Assembly: GCA_016195805.1 (NCBI GenBank)
Contig: JACPYT010000016.1
Location: forward strand, 62,001 to 126,000
DNA: 64,000 nt
From: Hydrogenophilales bacterium
Lineage (GTDB): Bacteria; Pseudomonadota; Gammaproteobacteria; Burkholderiales; Thiobacillaceae
Reading direction: 5' to 3'
Below the pieces are notes generated by a model. It ran no database searches, was not told the DNA's origin, and was given only the letters and a program-made list of their open reading frames with translations. The position numbers and the translations under genes were made by a program. Of this stretch, positions 29,247-37,929 are shown piece by piece (position 1 is the stretch's first letter; the number at the start of each line of letters is the position of its first letter).

Positions 29247-30828
29247 ATCCTCCGGGCGTAGCCTGCTGTTGCTGAGCCTGCTGCTGCTGGCCGCGCTGGC
29301 CGGGGTGGCGATGCTGACGCGCCCGCTGACCCCGATCGACGAAACGCGCTACGTCAGCGTGGCGTGGGAAATGTGGCTGCGCGGCGACTTTCTGGTGCCG
29401 TTCAAGAACGGCGCGCCCTATAGCGACAAGCCGCCTTTCCTGTTCTGGATGTTCCAGGCCGGCTGGGCGCTGTTCGGCGTCAACGACTGGTGGCCGCGTC
29501 TGGTGATGCCGCTGTTTTCTGCCGGCGGACTGCTTCTGACCTATCGTCTCGCCCGCCGCCTGTGGCCGCAGCATCCCGGCCTGGGCGGACAGGCCGCGCT
29601 GGTGCTGGTCGGCGCGCTGCTGTGGATCGTTTTCTCCACCTCGGTGATGTTCGATGTGATGCTGACCTTCTGGGTGCTGGTCGGCCTGCATGGCATGCTT
29701 GCCGCCACCGACGGGAAGCGTAGCGGCTTGGTCATGCTGGGGGTCGCGATGGGCATGGGGGTGCTGACCAAGGGACCGGTTATCCTGTTGCATCTGTTGT
29801 CTGTTGCCGCGCTGGCGCCATGGTGGAATCCGGGCCTGCGATGGGGCCGCTGGTTCGGCGGGCTGCTGTTGGCCGTGCTGCTGGGTGTGGCCATCGCGCT
29901 GGCATGGGCGCTGCCAGCCGGGTTTTCGGGCGGCGATGCCTATCGCAACGCGATTTTCTGGGGCCAGACCGCCAATCGCATGGTCGAGTCCTTCGCCCAC
30001 CGGCGGCCGTTCTGGTGGTACGTGCCGCTGCTGCCGCTGCTGCTGTTCCCCTGGTTCGCCTGGCCGGCATGGTGGAAAGCGCTGGCGGATCATCGTCGTG
30101 CCGGCCTCGATCGCGGTTCGCGCTTTTGCCTGGCCTGGATGCTGCCGGTGTTTGTCGCCTTTTGTTTCATCAGCGGCAAGCAGCCGCATTATCTGGTCCC
30201 GTTGTTTCCCGCTTTTGCGCTGCTGACGGCGCGCCTGCTGGCCGGGCGTGCGGATGCCCGGGTCGGGTTGCAGGCATTGCTGGCGGCGGCGTTGGGCGGC
30301 GTGATGATCCTGGCCGGTACCGGGCGGATTGCGGCATTGCATGGTCAGGTTGCGGCTTTGCCGCCGGTCTGGCCGGGCGTGATCCTGATCGTGCTGGCCG
30401 GGGTGGTTTGGTTAGCGGGCCGGCGCGGCGCCGCGCCGGTGCCCAATCTGGCTTTGCTTGGTGCGGCCATGCTGGCACTGGCGCAAGCGGACGTCATGCA
30501 TTCGCTCAAACCCATGTACGACGTCAAGCCGATGGCCTTGGCGATCAGGCAGGTGCAGGACGAAGGACGCCCGGTGGCGAATATCGCGATCTACCACGCG
30601 CAATATCAGTTTCTCGGCAGGCTGAAAATGCCGCTGGCGGAGGTGACCGGAGCCAGTGCGCCGGCATGGCTTGCCGCGCATCCTGAAGGCTATGCGGTGG
30701 TGTATCTGGGCAGCAGCCGCAAGTTGGCTGCGATTCCCGCACGCCACAAACAGGCGTATCGCGGGGGGAGTGCGGTTCTGGTGGACGCACGAACCGCGGC
30801 CGAACTGCTGGCCACGCCTGTCGAATAG
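29221..30828 (+). CDS. ArnT-like (GT83) membrane glycosyltransferase
   Basis: A 535-aa multipass protein with the acidic periplasmic loop motif PIDETRYVSVAWEMW and the block YSDKPPFLFWM seen in ArnT/PMT-family enzymes that use polyprenyl-phosphate sugars. About twelve hydrophobic segments follow. It likely moves the sugar made by the adjacent GT2 onto lipid A, another glycan or a protein. Start ATG 29221 (or 29224) overlaps the TVP38 gene. Confidence 0.82.
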   Translation: MMNPQPGFESSGRSLLLLSLLLLAALAGVAMLTRPLTPIDETRYVSVAWEMWLRGDFLVPFKNGAPYSDKPPFLFWMFQAGWALFGVNDWWPRLVMPLFSAGGLLLTYRLARRLWPQHPGLGGQAALVLVGALLWIVFSTSVMFDVMLTFWVLVGLHGMLAATDGKRSGLVMLGVAMGMGVLTKGPVILLHLLSVAALAPWWNPGLRWGRWFGGLLLAVLLGVAIALAWALPAGFSGGDAYRNAIFWGQTANRMVESFAHRRPFWWYVPLLPLLLFPWFAWPAWWKALADHRRAGLDRGSRFCLAWMLPVFVAFCFISGKQPHYLVPLFPAFALLTARLLAGRADARVGLQALLAAALGGVMILAGTGRIAALHGQVAALPPVWPGVILIVLAGVVWLAGRRGAAPVPNLALLGAAMLALAQADVMHSLKPMYDVKPMALAIRQVQDEGRPVANIAIYHAQYQFLGRLKMPLAEVTGASAPAWLAAHPEGYAVVYLGSSRKLAAIPARHKQAYRGGSAVLVDARTAAELLATPVE

Positions 30829-30834
30829 CCGGGC

Positions 30835-31077
30835 TTAAGCCTCGGCGTCGCGCTGCGGCAGCACCACTTCGCGCGAAGGCGAAATGGTCGAGATGGCGTG
30901 CTTGAAGATCATCTGTGCAGCCTGGTCCTGACCTTTCAGCAGCACCACAAACTGATCGAACGATTCGATTCGTCCCATCAGCTTGATCCCGTTGACGAGA
31001 AACACCGACACCGGAATGCGCTCCTTGCGCAGGGTGTTGAGGAAAACGTCTTGCAGGTGGTTATATTCTTTGGCCAT
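30835..31077 (-). CDS. hfq: Hfq-like RNA chaperone (divergent paralogue)
   Basis: An 80-aa Sm protein. Sm1 is [21 protein letters not shown] and Sm2 is [13 protein letters not shown]. Gln9, Lys59-His60 and the rim patch RKER (17-20) are kept. Compared with canonical Hfq it has Phe for the distal-face Tyr25, Met for Gln33, Phe instead of Tyr in the YKH motif, and two extra residues in the loop after LLK (GQDQAAQ). The usual partner hflX is absent, which suggests a second Hfq. Role in RNA annealing is inferred. Confidence 0.85.
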   Translation of the reverse strand: MAKEYNHLQDVFLNTLRKERIPVSVFLVNGIKLMGRIESFDQFVVLLKGQDQAAQMIFKHAISTISPSREVVLPQRDAEA

Positions 31078-31133
31078 GATCGGCTCCCTGTCAGGTGAAG
31101 ACGGGGCAAAGCCCCGTTTATATTATTAGCGTA

Positions 31134-31949
31134 TTACTCGATTTTTGCACCGGCACGAACTGCCGTGATGGCGTCGCGGACGCGCTCTTGCTGGAGCTGT
31201 TTGACGATTTCGCCGCGCACGGTATCCAGTGGCGGCAGCTTGGGTGTGCGCGTGTCGTCAAGCCGGATGATGTGGTAGCCGAACTGCGTCTTCACCGGTG
31301 TTTGGGTGGTTTCGCCTTTCTTCAGACTGGCCAGCGCGTTGGAGAACTCGGGCACGAAGGCGCGCCGATCGGACCAGTCGAGCGCTCCGCCGTTTTTGGC
31401 CGAGCCCGGATCCTGGGAGTATTTCTTCGCCAGGTCCTCGAACTTGGCTTTCTTGCCGAGTTCGGCGATCAGTTTCTTCGCCTCGGCTTCGGTTTTCACC
31501 AGAATGTGGTGGGCGCGATACTCGGGCTCCATCGGCTGGGCCTTGGCCTTGTCGTACGTCGCCTGAATTTCGGTGTCGGTGACCGGATGGACTTTGACGT
31601 AGTCTTCCAGATAGGCCTTGGCGAGTTGATCCTTGCGACGGATATCGAGCGCAGCAGCCAGGTTCGGTTCCTTGTCGAGCCCCTTTTCGAGCGCTGCGCG
31701 CGACAGCAGTTCGAGATTGACCAGGGACTCGCGCACGCGGGCATCCAGCTGCGGGGAGTCGGGCTGGCCCTGGGCCATTTCGCGCTTGACCAGATCGCCA
31801 TACAGGGCGGGGATAGGCTTGCCGTCGACCACGGCCAGCGGCTTGCTGGCGGCGGCTGCCGGGGCGGGTGCTGCAGGAGCGGGGGTCTGTGCCTGTGCCA
31901 GCGGGGTAAGGGCCAGCAGGATCAGGGCGGGGAGAAGTGCAACGCGCAT
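31134..31949 (-). CDS. Parvulin-type peptidylprolyl isomerase, periplasmic
   Basis: A 271-aa SurA/PpiC-like chaperone. Signal peptide (about 1-20, ending LAQAQ), an Ala/Pro-rich linker, an N-terminal helical chaperone region and one PpiC domain (about 140-240: HHILVKTEAEA, LAKKYSQDPGSAKNGGALDW, FGYHIIRLDD). Expected to help outer-membrane protein folding. First residue of the mature protein is uncertain. Confidence 0.9.
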   Translation of the reverse strand: MRVALLPALILLALTPLAQAQTPAPAAPAPAAAASKPLAVVDGKPIPALYGDLVKREMAQGQPDSPQLDARVRESLVNLELLSRAALEKGLDKEPNLAAALDIRRKDQLAKAYLEDYVKVHPVTDTEIQATYDKAKAQPMEPEYRAHHILVKTEAEAKKLIAELGKKAKFEDLAKKYSQDPGSAKNGGALDWSDRRAFVPEFSNALASLKKGETTQTPVKTQFGYHIIRLDDTRTPKLPPLDTVRGEIVKQLQQERVRDAITAVRAGAKIE

Positions 31950-31960
31950 TCGGATTCCTT

Positions 31961-32224
31961 TCAGAGTTCTTCCGGGGTTAAGGCGGTAATCGACAACGCA
32001 TGGATTTCGCGCTGCATGAGTTCGCCCATGGCTTCGTATACCAGCCGGTGACGGGCGAGGGTGGAGAGATTACGGAATTTATGTGACACCAGCGTGAGGC
32101 GGAAGTGCCCGCCTCCTGAGGCTGCGCCGGCGTGTCCCTTGTGCTGGGCGCTTTCGTCTTCCAGCGTGTAGGTTTCGGGTTCCAGCGCGGCGAGGCGCTG
32201 GCGGATCATGTCTGCCGTGGTCAT
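31961..32224 (-). CDS. bolA: BolA family protein
   Basis: An 87-aa BolA/IbaG fold protein. The C-terminal block [20 protein letters not shown] contains the conserved His and helix. BolA proteins partner monothiol glutaredoxins in Fe-S cluster handling and affect cell shape and biofilm genes. Start ATG 32224 overlaps the yciI stop (ATGA); a 27-codon upstream extension is open but not family-like. Confidence 0.9.
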   Translation of the reverse strand: MTTADMIRQRLAALEPETYTLEDESAQHKGHAGAASGGGHFRLTLVSHKFRNLSTLARHRLVYEAMGELMQREIHALSITALTPEEL

Positions 32225-32523
32225 GCGGGAAAGGTTTTCCTGAAAGGTTTGACGCTGACACCGGCATAGACGCCGGCCGCCACGTAGGGGTCGGCGTCGG
32301 CCCACGCCTGCGCGTCGGCGTGCGTTTCGAATTCGGCGACGATCAGGCTGCCGGTAAAACCCGCGGCGCCCGGGTCATTGCTGTCGATGGCGGGGAACGG
32401 GCCGGCCAGCAAGAGCCGTCCTGCCTGCTGCAAGGCGTGCAGGCGTTCGACGTGGGCGGGACGGGTGGCAAGTCGCCGGTCGAGGCTGTCGGGCATATCC
32501 TGGCCGACGATGGCATAGAACAT
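32221..32523 (-). CDS. yciI: YciI family protein
   Basis: A 100-aa dimeric alpha/beta-barrel protein ([32 protein letters not shown] with the conserved His-Asp pair of YCII proteins). Exact reaction is unknown. Position between yciB and bolA is typical of betaproteobacteria; it overlaps both neighbours. Confidence 0.88.
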   Translation of the reverse strand: MFYAIVGQDMPDSLDRRLATRPAHVERLHALQQAGRLLLAGPFPAIDSNDPGAAGFTGSLIVAEFETHADAQAWADADPYVAAGVYAGVSVKPFRKTFPA

Positions 32524-33140
32524 TATTGCTTTTCTTCCTTATCGAGATACCGGGTCAGCATCATGCTTTGACCGATTACAAACAACAGCATCAGCCCCAG
32601 GCTGCCGAACAGCTTGAAATCCACCCAGGCATCTGTCGAGAAGTTGAAGGCGACGATCAGATTTGCAACCCCCATGAAGGCGAAAAATCCGCCCCAACTC
32701 GTGTTCAACCGACCCCAGGCGATGTCAGGAAGTTCCATTTGTTCCTTCATCAGGCTCTTGATGACGTTGCGGCCGAGCGCGGCAGAACCGAAGATGATGG
32801 CGGCGAAGATCCAGTACAGAACGGTCGGCTTCCATTTGATGAAGCTCTCGTCGTGCAGCCACAGGGTGGCGCCACCGAACAGCACGATGATGCCGAGGCT
32901 GACCCACATCATGGTGTCGGTCTTGTGGCCGCGCAGTTTGACCCAGGCGATCTGCCCGACGCTGGCGACGATGGCGACCAGGGTGGCGAGATAGATGCCG
33001 GGCTTCTCACCCGCATGAACCGGCTGCGGCAGGCCCAGGCTGGCCATGAAGGCACGTGTGGCTTCGGCATTGGCGTCGCCGATCTTGTAGGCGATGAAAA
33101 AGACGATGATGGGGAACAGATCGAACAGCAGTTTTTTCAT
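32523..33140 (-). CDS. yciB: Inner membrane-spanning protein YciB (septation protein A family)
   Basis: A 205-aa protein with five or six membrane segments, beginning [19 protein letters not shown]. The family affects cell-envelope synthesis and septation through contacts with elongation and division proteins. ATG 33140 was chosen because it fits the family start exactly. First gene of the yciB-yciI-bolA-ppiC unit. Confidence 0.93.
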   Translation of the reverse strand: MKKLLFDLFPIIVFFIAYKIGDANAEATRAFMASLGLPQPVHAGEKPGIYLATLVAIVASVGQIAWVKLRGHKTDTMMWVSLGIIVLFGGATLWLHDESFIKWKPTVLYWIFAAIIFGSAALGRNVIKSLMKEQMELPDIAWGRLNTSWGGFFAFMGVANLIVAFNFSTDAWVDFKLFGSLGLMLLFVIGQSMMLTRYLDKEEKQ

Positions 33141-33248
33141 TATGGTTGGGCCATGCAGCCAGCCGTAATTCGGGCGATTGCTTATTTTGCTATGATTCCC
33201 CCTCCTGACCAAGCGCTTTTGGCGTTGGTCGCCTGACCCCGATCATCG

Positions 33249-34112
33249 ATGCTCAATATCGATCTGCATTGCCATTCCAATGTGTCTGACGGTGTGTTGC
33301 CGCCCGCCGAGGTGGTCGCGCGCGCGGCCGCCAACGGCGTGCACGCGCTCGCGCTGACCGACCACGACGACGTGGCGGGGGTTGCCGCTGCGCGGGCTGC
33401 GGCGGACGCAGCCGGGCTGATGCTGATCCCCGGCGTCGAAATCTCGGTGAGCTGGGGCGGCCACACCGTGCACATCGTCGGCCTGCGCATCGACCCCGCG
33501 CATCCCGCGCTGGCCGCGGGTCTGTACGACATCCGCCTCGGCCGCATCGAGCGTGCCCGGCGCATGGGCGACGATCTGGCGCAGTCCGGCATTGCCGGCG
33601 CCTACGAAGGTGCGTATGACTATGCCGCCAACAAGCAGATGGTGGGGCGCACGCATTTCGCCCGCTGGCTGGTGGCGCAGGGCCACGCGCCCGACATGCG
33701 CAGCGCGTTCCGGAAGTTCCTGACGCGCGGCAACCCCGGCTACGTCGAGCACGAATGGACCACGCTGGAAAACGCCGTCGGCTGGATCCGCGCCAGCGGC
33801 GGCATGGCCGTGATTGCGCATCCGGGCCGCTACGCGTTCAACGCGCGCGAACTGCATCGGCTGCTGGACGCCTTTCGCGCGCTGGGCGGCGAGGGTATCG
33901 AGGTCATTACCGGCAGCCATCATCCTTCCGAATATGGCAAGTTCGCCGACCTGGCTCGCGCGTTCGGCCTCAAGGCGTCGCGCGGGGCGGATTTTCACGC
34001 GCCGGGCGAGGGCATCGACATCGGCCGCCTGCCTGCGCTACCGCATTACTGCCAGCCGGTCTGGCAAGGCTGGCCTGAACTCGAATCGCATTGTTCCCTT
34101 TCCCCGACCTGA
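33249..34112 (+). CDS. PHP-domain phosphatase (RNase AM / 3',5'-nucleotide phosphatase type)
   Basis: A 287-aa PHP metallophosphatase. Metal motifs: DLHCHSNVSDG, LTDHDDVAG, IPGVEIS, and late AHPGRYAF and ADFHAP. Homologues such as E. coli YciV (RnmA) and Chromobacterium Cv1693 hydrolyse 3',5'-bisphosphates or 5' ends of short RNA. It leads the plus-strand set with yciO and an M50 protease. Confidence 0.9.
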   Translation: MLNIDLHCHSNVSDGVLPPAEVVARAAANGVHALALTDHDDVAGVAAARAAADAAGLMLIPGVEISVSWGGHTVHIVGLRIDPAHPALAAGLYDIRLGRIERARRMGDDLAQSGIAGAYEGAYDYAANKQMVGRTHFARWLVAQGHAPDMRSAFRKFLTRGNPGYVEHEWTTLENAVGWIRASGGMAVIAHPGRYAFNARELHRLLDAFRALGGEGIEVITGSHHPSEYGKFADLARAFGLKASRGADFHAPGEGIDIGRLPALPHYCQPVWQGWPELESHCSLSPT

Positions 34113-34118
34113 CGATCC

Positions 34119-34742
34119 ATGGCGCAATTCTTCAATATCCATGCCGACAACCCGCAGCCCCGCCTGATCCAGCAGGCGGTCGACATCCTCAAGCGCGGCG
34201 GCGTGATCGTCTATCCCACCGATTCCTGCTATGCGCTGGGTTGCCACATCGGCGACAAGGAGGCGGCGATGCGGCTGCTGTCGGTGCGCGGGCTTGACAC
34301 TGGGCACGACCTCACGCTGATCTGTCGCGACCTGTCCGAGCTCGGGCGCTACGCCCAGGTCGACAACACCCAGTTTCGTTTCCTGAAGGCGCACACCCCG
34401 GGTGCCTACACCTTCATCCTGCGCGGCACCCGCGAGGTTCCGAAGCGCCTGCTCCACAAGAAGCACGACACCATCGGCCTGCGGGTTCCCGCGCATCCCA
34501 TCGTGCAGGCGCTGCTGACCGAACTCGGCGAGCCCATCCTGTCGTCCACGCTGCTGCTGTATGGGGAAGATGTGCCGCTGACCGAACCCTGGGAAATCCG
34601 CGAGCGGCTGGAGCACCTCGTCGATCTGGTCATCGACGGCGGCGCCTGCGGCCTCACGCCGACCACCGTGGTCGATCTGACCGGCGACACGCCCGTCGTG
34701 CTGCGCTTCGGCAAGGGCAATACCGCGGATTTCGAGGCCTGA
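34119..34742 (+). CDS. YciO-type Sua5/YrdC family protein
   Basis: A 207-aa YrdC-fold protein: GGVIVYPTDSCYALGCHIG, KAHTPGAYTFILRGT and TIGLRVPAHP. It follows the YciO subgroup rather than TsaC, which makes threonylcarbamoyl-AMP. It may hydrolyse or bind TC-AMP; its role is not settled. It lies six bases after the PHP gene, as in many betaproteobacteria. Confidence 0.88.
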   Translation: MAQFFNIHADNPQPRLIQQAVDILKRGGVIVYPTDSCYALGCHIGDKEAAMRLLSVRGLDTGHDLTLICRDLSELGRYAQVDNTQFRFLKAHTPGAYTFILRGTREVPKRLLHKKHDTIGLRVPAHPIVQALLTELGEPILSSTLLLYGEDVPLTEPWEIRERLEHLVDLVIDGGACGLTPTTVVDLTGDTPVVLRFGKGNTADFEA

Positions 34743-34748
34743 TCGCGC

Positions 34749-35453
34749 ATGGAACTCACGCTGATTCAGAAAATTGCGGTGTTTGCCCTGCCGGTGATCT
34801 TTGCGATCACGCTGCATGAAGCCGCGCACGGCTATGTGGCGCGCTTCTTCGGCGACATGACCGCGGCGGCGGCGGGGCGGATCACTGCCAATCCGCTCAA
34901 GCACATCGACCCGGTGGGAACCATCCTGGTGCCGCTGGTCATCCTGCTGACCAGCAAATTGCTGGGCGGTGGGATGATCCTGTTCGGCTGGGCCAAGCCG
35001 GTGCCGGTCAACTTCGGCCGTCTGCGCCGGCCCAAGCAGGACATGCTGTGGGTCGCGGCCGCCGGCCCCGGCGTGAACTTCGTCATGGCGGTGTTCTGGG
35101 CGCTGATGATCCAGCTCGGCCATGCCCTGGGCAGCAGTTTTGCCAGCGCGCCGCTGATGCTGATGGGCGCAGCGGGCGTGTTCATCAACGTCATCCTGAT
35201 GGCGCTGAATCTCATCCCGCTGCCGCCGCTCGACGGCGGCCGCATCGCCGTCAGCCTGCTGCCGATGAAGCAGGCCATGCAGTTCGCCCGGATCGAACCG
35301 TATGGCCTCTTCATCCTGCTCGGCCTGATGTTCACCGGCATTCTCGGCATCATCCTGTGGCCGCTCATCAGCGTTTTCATTGGCCTGACCGCACTGGTCA
35401 CCGGCCTTGACACCACCCAGTTGATCGGCCTGATCCAGCTGGTGCTGTCCTGA
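34749..35453 (+). CDS. Site-2 protease family (M50) membrane protease
   Basis: A 234-aa zinc membrane protease with HEAAH in AITLHEAAHGYVARFF and the third ligand in LIPLPPLDGGRI. Five or six membrane segments; no PDZ domain, so it is the minimal form distinct from RseP. Substrate unknown. ATG 34749; the downstream gap holds the heptamer repeats. Confidence 0.88.
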   Translation: MELTLIQKIAVFALPVIFAITLHEAAHGYVARFFGDMTAAAAGRITANPLKHIDPVGTILVPLVILLTSKLLGGGMILFGWAKPVPVNFGRLRRPKQDMLWVAAAGPGVNFVMAVFWALMIQLGHALGSSFASAPLMLMGAAGVFINVILMALNLIPLPPLDGGRIAVSLLPMKQAMQFARIEPYGLFILLGLMFTGILGIILWPLISVFIGLTALVTGLDTTQLIGLIQLVLS

Positions 35454-35455
35454 CC

Positions 35456-35490
35456 TTCACCGCTAACCCCTTACTGCTCACCACTCACCC
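35456..35490. repeat. Heptamer repeat array upstream of trpS
   Basis: After TTCAC the sequence runs CGCTAAC, CCCTTAC, TGCTCAC, CACTCAC (35461-35488), a degenerate array with unit NGCTNAC on the plus strand. It is the same family as the dnaK-dnaJ array, but in one orientation only, and it fills almost the whole gap between the M50 gene and trpS, up to four bases before the trpS ATG. Confidence 0.65.
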
Positions 35491-35493
35491 AAC

Positions 35494-36699
35494 ATGTATT
35501 CCGATCGCGTTCTCTCCGGCATGCGCCCCACCGGGCGCCTCCACCTCGGCCATTACCACGGCGTCCTGAAAAACTGGCTGCGCCTGCAGAACGAATACCA
35601 GTGCCTGTTCTTCGTCGCCGACTGGCACGCGCTGACCACGCACTACGACACGCCGCAGGGGATCGACGAGAACGTGCGCGACATGGTGGTGGACTGGCTG
35701 GCGGCGGGCGTCGATCCGGCGCAGGCCACGCTGTTCATCCAGTCGCGCGTGATCGAGCATGCCGAGCTGCATCTGCTGCTGTCGATGATGACGCCGCTTG
35801 GCTGGCTGGAACGCGTGCCCACCTACAAGGACCAGCAGGAAAAGCTGGCCAGCAAGGATCTCTCGACCTACGGCTTTCTCGGCTATCCGTTGTTGATGAG
35901 CGCCGACATCCTGATCTACCGCGCCAACCGGGTACCGGTCGGCGAAGACCAGATTCCGCACATCGAATTCACCCGCGAACTGGCGCGCCGCTTCAACCAC
36001 ATGTACGGCCGCGAGCCGGGCTTCGAGGACAAGGCGCGCGCTGCGGTCAAGAAGCTCGGTTCGAAGAAGGCGAGGCTGTACGAGGAATGCCGCACCGCCT
36101 ATCAGGAGAAGGGTGACGGCGAGGCGCTGGAGTCGGCCAAGGCGCTGCTGAACGACGCGCAGAACCTGTCGATGAACGATCGCGAACGCCTGTTCGGCTA
36201 TCTCGAAGGCTCCGGCAAGATGATCCTCGTCGAGCCCGAGGCCCTGCTGACCGAGGCGTCGAAAATGCCGGGTCTGGACGGGCAGAAAATGTCGAAGTCC
36301 TATGGCAACACCATCGCGTTGCGCGAAGATCCCGAGACCGTCACCAAGAAAATCCGCACCATGCCGACCGACCCCGCGCGCGTGCGTCGCACCGACCCGG
36401 GCAATCCGGCCAACTGCCCGGTATGGCAGTTCCACCTGGTGTATTCCGACGACGCGACCCGCCAATGGGTGACTGCGGGGTGCACCAGCGCCGGGATCGG
36501 CTGCCTGGAGTGCAAGCAGCCGGTCATCGACGCCGTACTGGCCGAACTCGCCCCGATCCGCGAGCGCGCGAAGTATTACGAAGACAACCCCGACCAGGTG
36601 CGCAACATCCTCGCCGACGGCTGCGAAAAGGCGCAGGAACTGGCACGCGACACCATGCGCGATGTGCGCGAGGCGATGGGGCTGACGTTCGGCTACTAA
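35494..36699 (+). CDS. trpS: Tryptophanyl-tRNA synthetase
   Basis: Class I synthetase, 401 aa. HIGH-type motif HLGHYHGVL, KMSKS in DGQKMSKSYGN. Longer than the 334-aa E. coli enzyme because of an insertion and a C-terminal extension, as in other betaproteobacterial TrpS. The ribosome-binding region is occupied by the heptamer repeats, so no good Shine-Dalgarno is visible. Confidence 0.96.
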   Translation: MYSDRVLSGMRPTGRLHLGHYHGVLKNWLRLQNEYQCLFFVADWHALTTHYDTPQGIDENVRDMVVDWLAAGVDPAQATLFIQSRVIEHAELHLLLSMMTPLGWLERVPTYKDQQEKLASKDLSTYGFLGYPLLMSADILIYRANRVPVGEDQIPHIEFTRELARRFNHMYGREPGFEDKARAAVKKLGSKKARLYEECRTAYQEKGDGEALESAKALLNDAQNLSMNDRERLFGYLEGSGKMILVEPEALLTEASKMPGLDGQKMSKSYGNTIALREDPETVTKKIRTMPTDPARVRRTDPGNPANCPVWQFHLVYSDDATRQWVTAGCTSAGIGCLECKQPVIDAVLAELAPIRERAKYYEDNPDQVRNILADGCEKAQELARDTMRDVREAMGLTFGY

Positions 36700-36715
36700 A
36701 GAATCGCCCGCAGGA

Positions 36716-36745
36716 CGATGCCGAACCGGCGCCGGTTCGGCATCG
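36716..36745. repeat. Perfect 30-bp palindrome after trpS
   Basis: The left arm CGATGCCGAACCGGC (36716-36730) is exactly followed by its reverse complement. It lies 17 bp beyond the trpS stop. There is no T tract, so it is not a standard intrinsic terminator; it may act as an mRNA 3' end stabiliser or as a protein-binding site. Confidence 0.6.
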
Positions 36746-36792
36746 ACAATTCCGCATCGGGAATTTGGCCTATAAATATCAATGAGGGTTTT

Positions 36793-36805
36793 GATACGGC
36801 GTATC
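36793..36805. promoter_or_regulatory. Possible operator upstream of the yqjD-like cluster
   Basis: GATACG-g-CGTATC is a 13-bp dyad about 90 bp before the yqjD-like start, downstream of a TATAAAT that could be a -10 (36771-36777). Both are short matches and need transcript data. Confidence 0.3.
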
Positions 36806-36896
36806 GTTAGAGAGGCCTGAAGCGGGACATGGCCGGATTTGCCATGCAGTCATGATCCGCGTCTTTCAGCAGCGGCATCCTATGGAGGAATGCGCA

Positions 36897-37232
36897 ATGA
36901 GCACTCAAAACGTACCGGGCGAACCGGATGTTCCCGACGTGACCAAAGAGCAGTTGATCGCTGATTTCAAGACGGTGGTGGCGGATGCGGAGGCCCTGAT
37001 CAAGGCTACGGCCAATCAGGGGGGCGAGGCACTGGCCTCGGTACGTGCCAAGGCGGAAGCGTCGCTTGCCAAGGCGAAGGCGCAGATGGCCGATGCCGAG
37101 GCGGCATTGCTCGTTCGTGCCAAGGCGGCCGCCAAGGCGACGGACGTCTACGTTCACGAGAATCCGTGGAAAGCGATCGGCATCTCCGCAGGCCTTGCAC
37201 TGCTCGTCGGTTTCATCATGGGCCGCCGCTAG
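36897..37232 (+). CDS. yqjD: YqjD/ElaB (DUF883) family membrane protein
   Basis: A 111-aa protein with an Ala/Lys-rich helical coiled region (about 20-80) and one C-terminal membrane segment in ENPWKAIGISAGLALLVGFIMGRR. E. coli ElaB/YqjD are tail-anchored, bind ribosomes and are induced in stationary phase. Start ATG 36897 has GGAGGA eight bases upstream. It heads a yqjD-yqjE-yqjK-like cluster. Confidence 0.9.
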   Translation: MSTQNVPGEPDVPDVTKEQLIADFKTVVADAEALIKATANQGGEALASVRAKAEASLAKAKAQMADAEAALLVRAKAAAKATDVYVHENPWKAIGISAGLALLVGFIMGRR

Positions 37233-37241
37233 TCGCCCGCC

Positions 37242-37628
37242 ATGAGCGAGCAGACACCGGGTGGGGGCTTGTTCGATTCCCTGAAAGGCCTCGCAGCAAG
37301 CCTGGTCGCCCTCATACACACCCGGCTCGATCTGTTGTCGACCGATCTGGAGGAAGAGCTGGCGCGGCTGGTGTCGGTGCTGCTGCTGCTGTTCATCGCG
37401 CTGTTCTGTCTCGGCGTCGGGGTGCTGCTGCTCGCACTCCTGATCGTGGTCGCCTTCTGGGAAAGCCACCGGCTTCTGGCGCTGGGAGGGCTGACAGCCG
37501 TTTTCCTGGCAGGCGGTGCGGCGGCGTTCGGGTGGGCGCGACACAAGCTCAGAACCAAGCCGAGGTTGTTCGCGGCGAGTCTGGCTGAATTATCCAAGGA
37601 CCGGCAGCATCTGATGCATCGATCATGA
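37242..37628 (+). CDS. yqjE: YqjE-like (phage holin superfamily) membrane protein
   Basis: A 128-aa protein with an amphipathic N-terminus and two adjacent membrane segments (about 45-72 and 78-98), followed by a basic tail. It matches the holin-X/YqjE family and its place after yqjD. Not a phage gene: no phage neighbours. Function unknown. Confidence 0.85.
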   Translation: MSEQTPGGGLFDSLKGLAASLVALIHTRLDLLSTDLEEELARLVSVLLLLFIALFCLGVGVLLLALLIVVAFWESHRLLALGGLTAVFLAGGAAAFGWARHKLRTKPRLFAASLAELSKDRQHLMHRS

Positions 37629-37903
37629 ATCGCACCTTGAACCGGCTGGCCGCACGACGGGAATCTCTGGTGGCGCAGGCTGCGGCCCAGCGCAATGCGC
37701 TGGCACAAAACGTGGCACCCTGGCGCGCGCCCTTGGCGCTGGCGGACCGGAGCGTGGAGGCGATTCGCGCCCTCCGGCGTCATCCCGCCCTGCTGCTGGG
37801 CACCGCGCTCGTGTTTGTCGCCTGGCGGCCGCAGCGCGTGGGCAAATGGCCGCGGATGCTGTGGGCAGGCTGGCGGATCGGGCGGCGAATGTTCAGGAAC
37901 TGA
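37625..37903 (+). CDS. YqjK-like small basic protein
   Basis: A 92-aa strongly basic protein (RLAARRESLVAQAAAQR, C-terminal RIGRRMFRN) with one weak hydrophobic stretch (HPALLLGTALVFVAW). It overlaps the yqjE stop by four bases and occupies the yqjK position. Assignment is mostly by context. Confidence 0.7.
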   Translation: MNRTLNRLAARRESLVAQAAAQRNALAQNVAPWRAPLALADRSVEAIRALRRHPALLLGTALVFVAWRPQRVGKWPRMLWAGWRIGRRMFRN

Positions 37904-37929
37904 AAGATCTCTTGATCGGAGGGCAAAAA

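Noticed and set aside
36832-36846. Sigma54 promoter (TGGCCGGATTTGCC) upstream of the yqjD-like gene
   Set aside because: The GG-GC distance is 10 bp, not the required 12, so it does not fit the consensus.
37242-37628. Prophage holin
   Set aside because: The holin-superfamily label is shared by YqjE; the neighbours are yqjD and yqjK-like, and no phage genes exist in the window.
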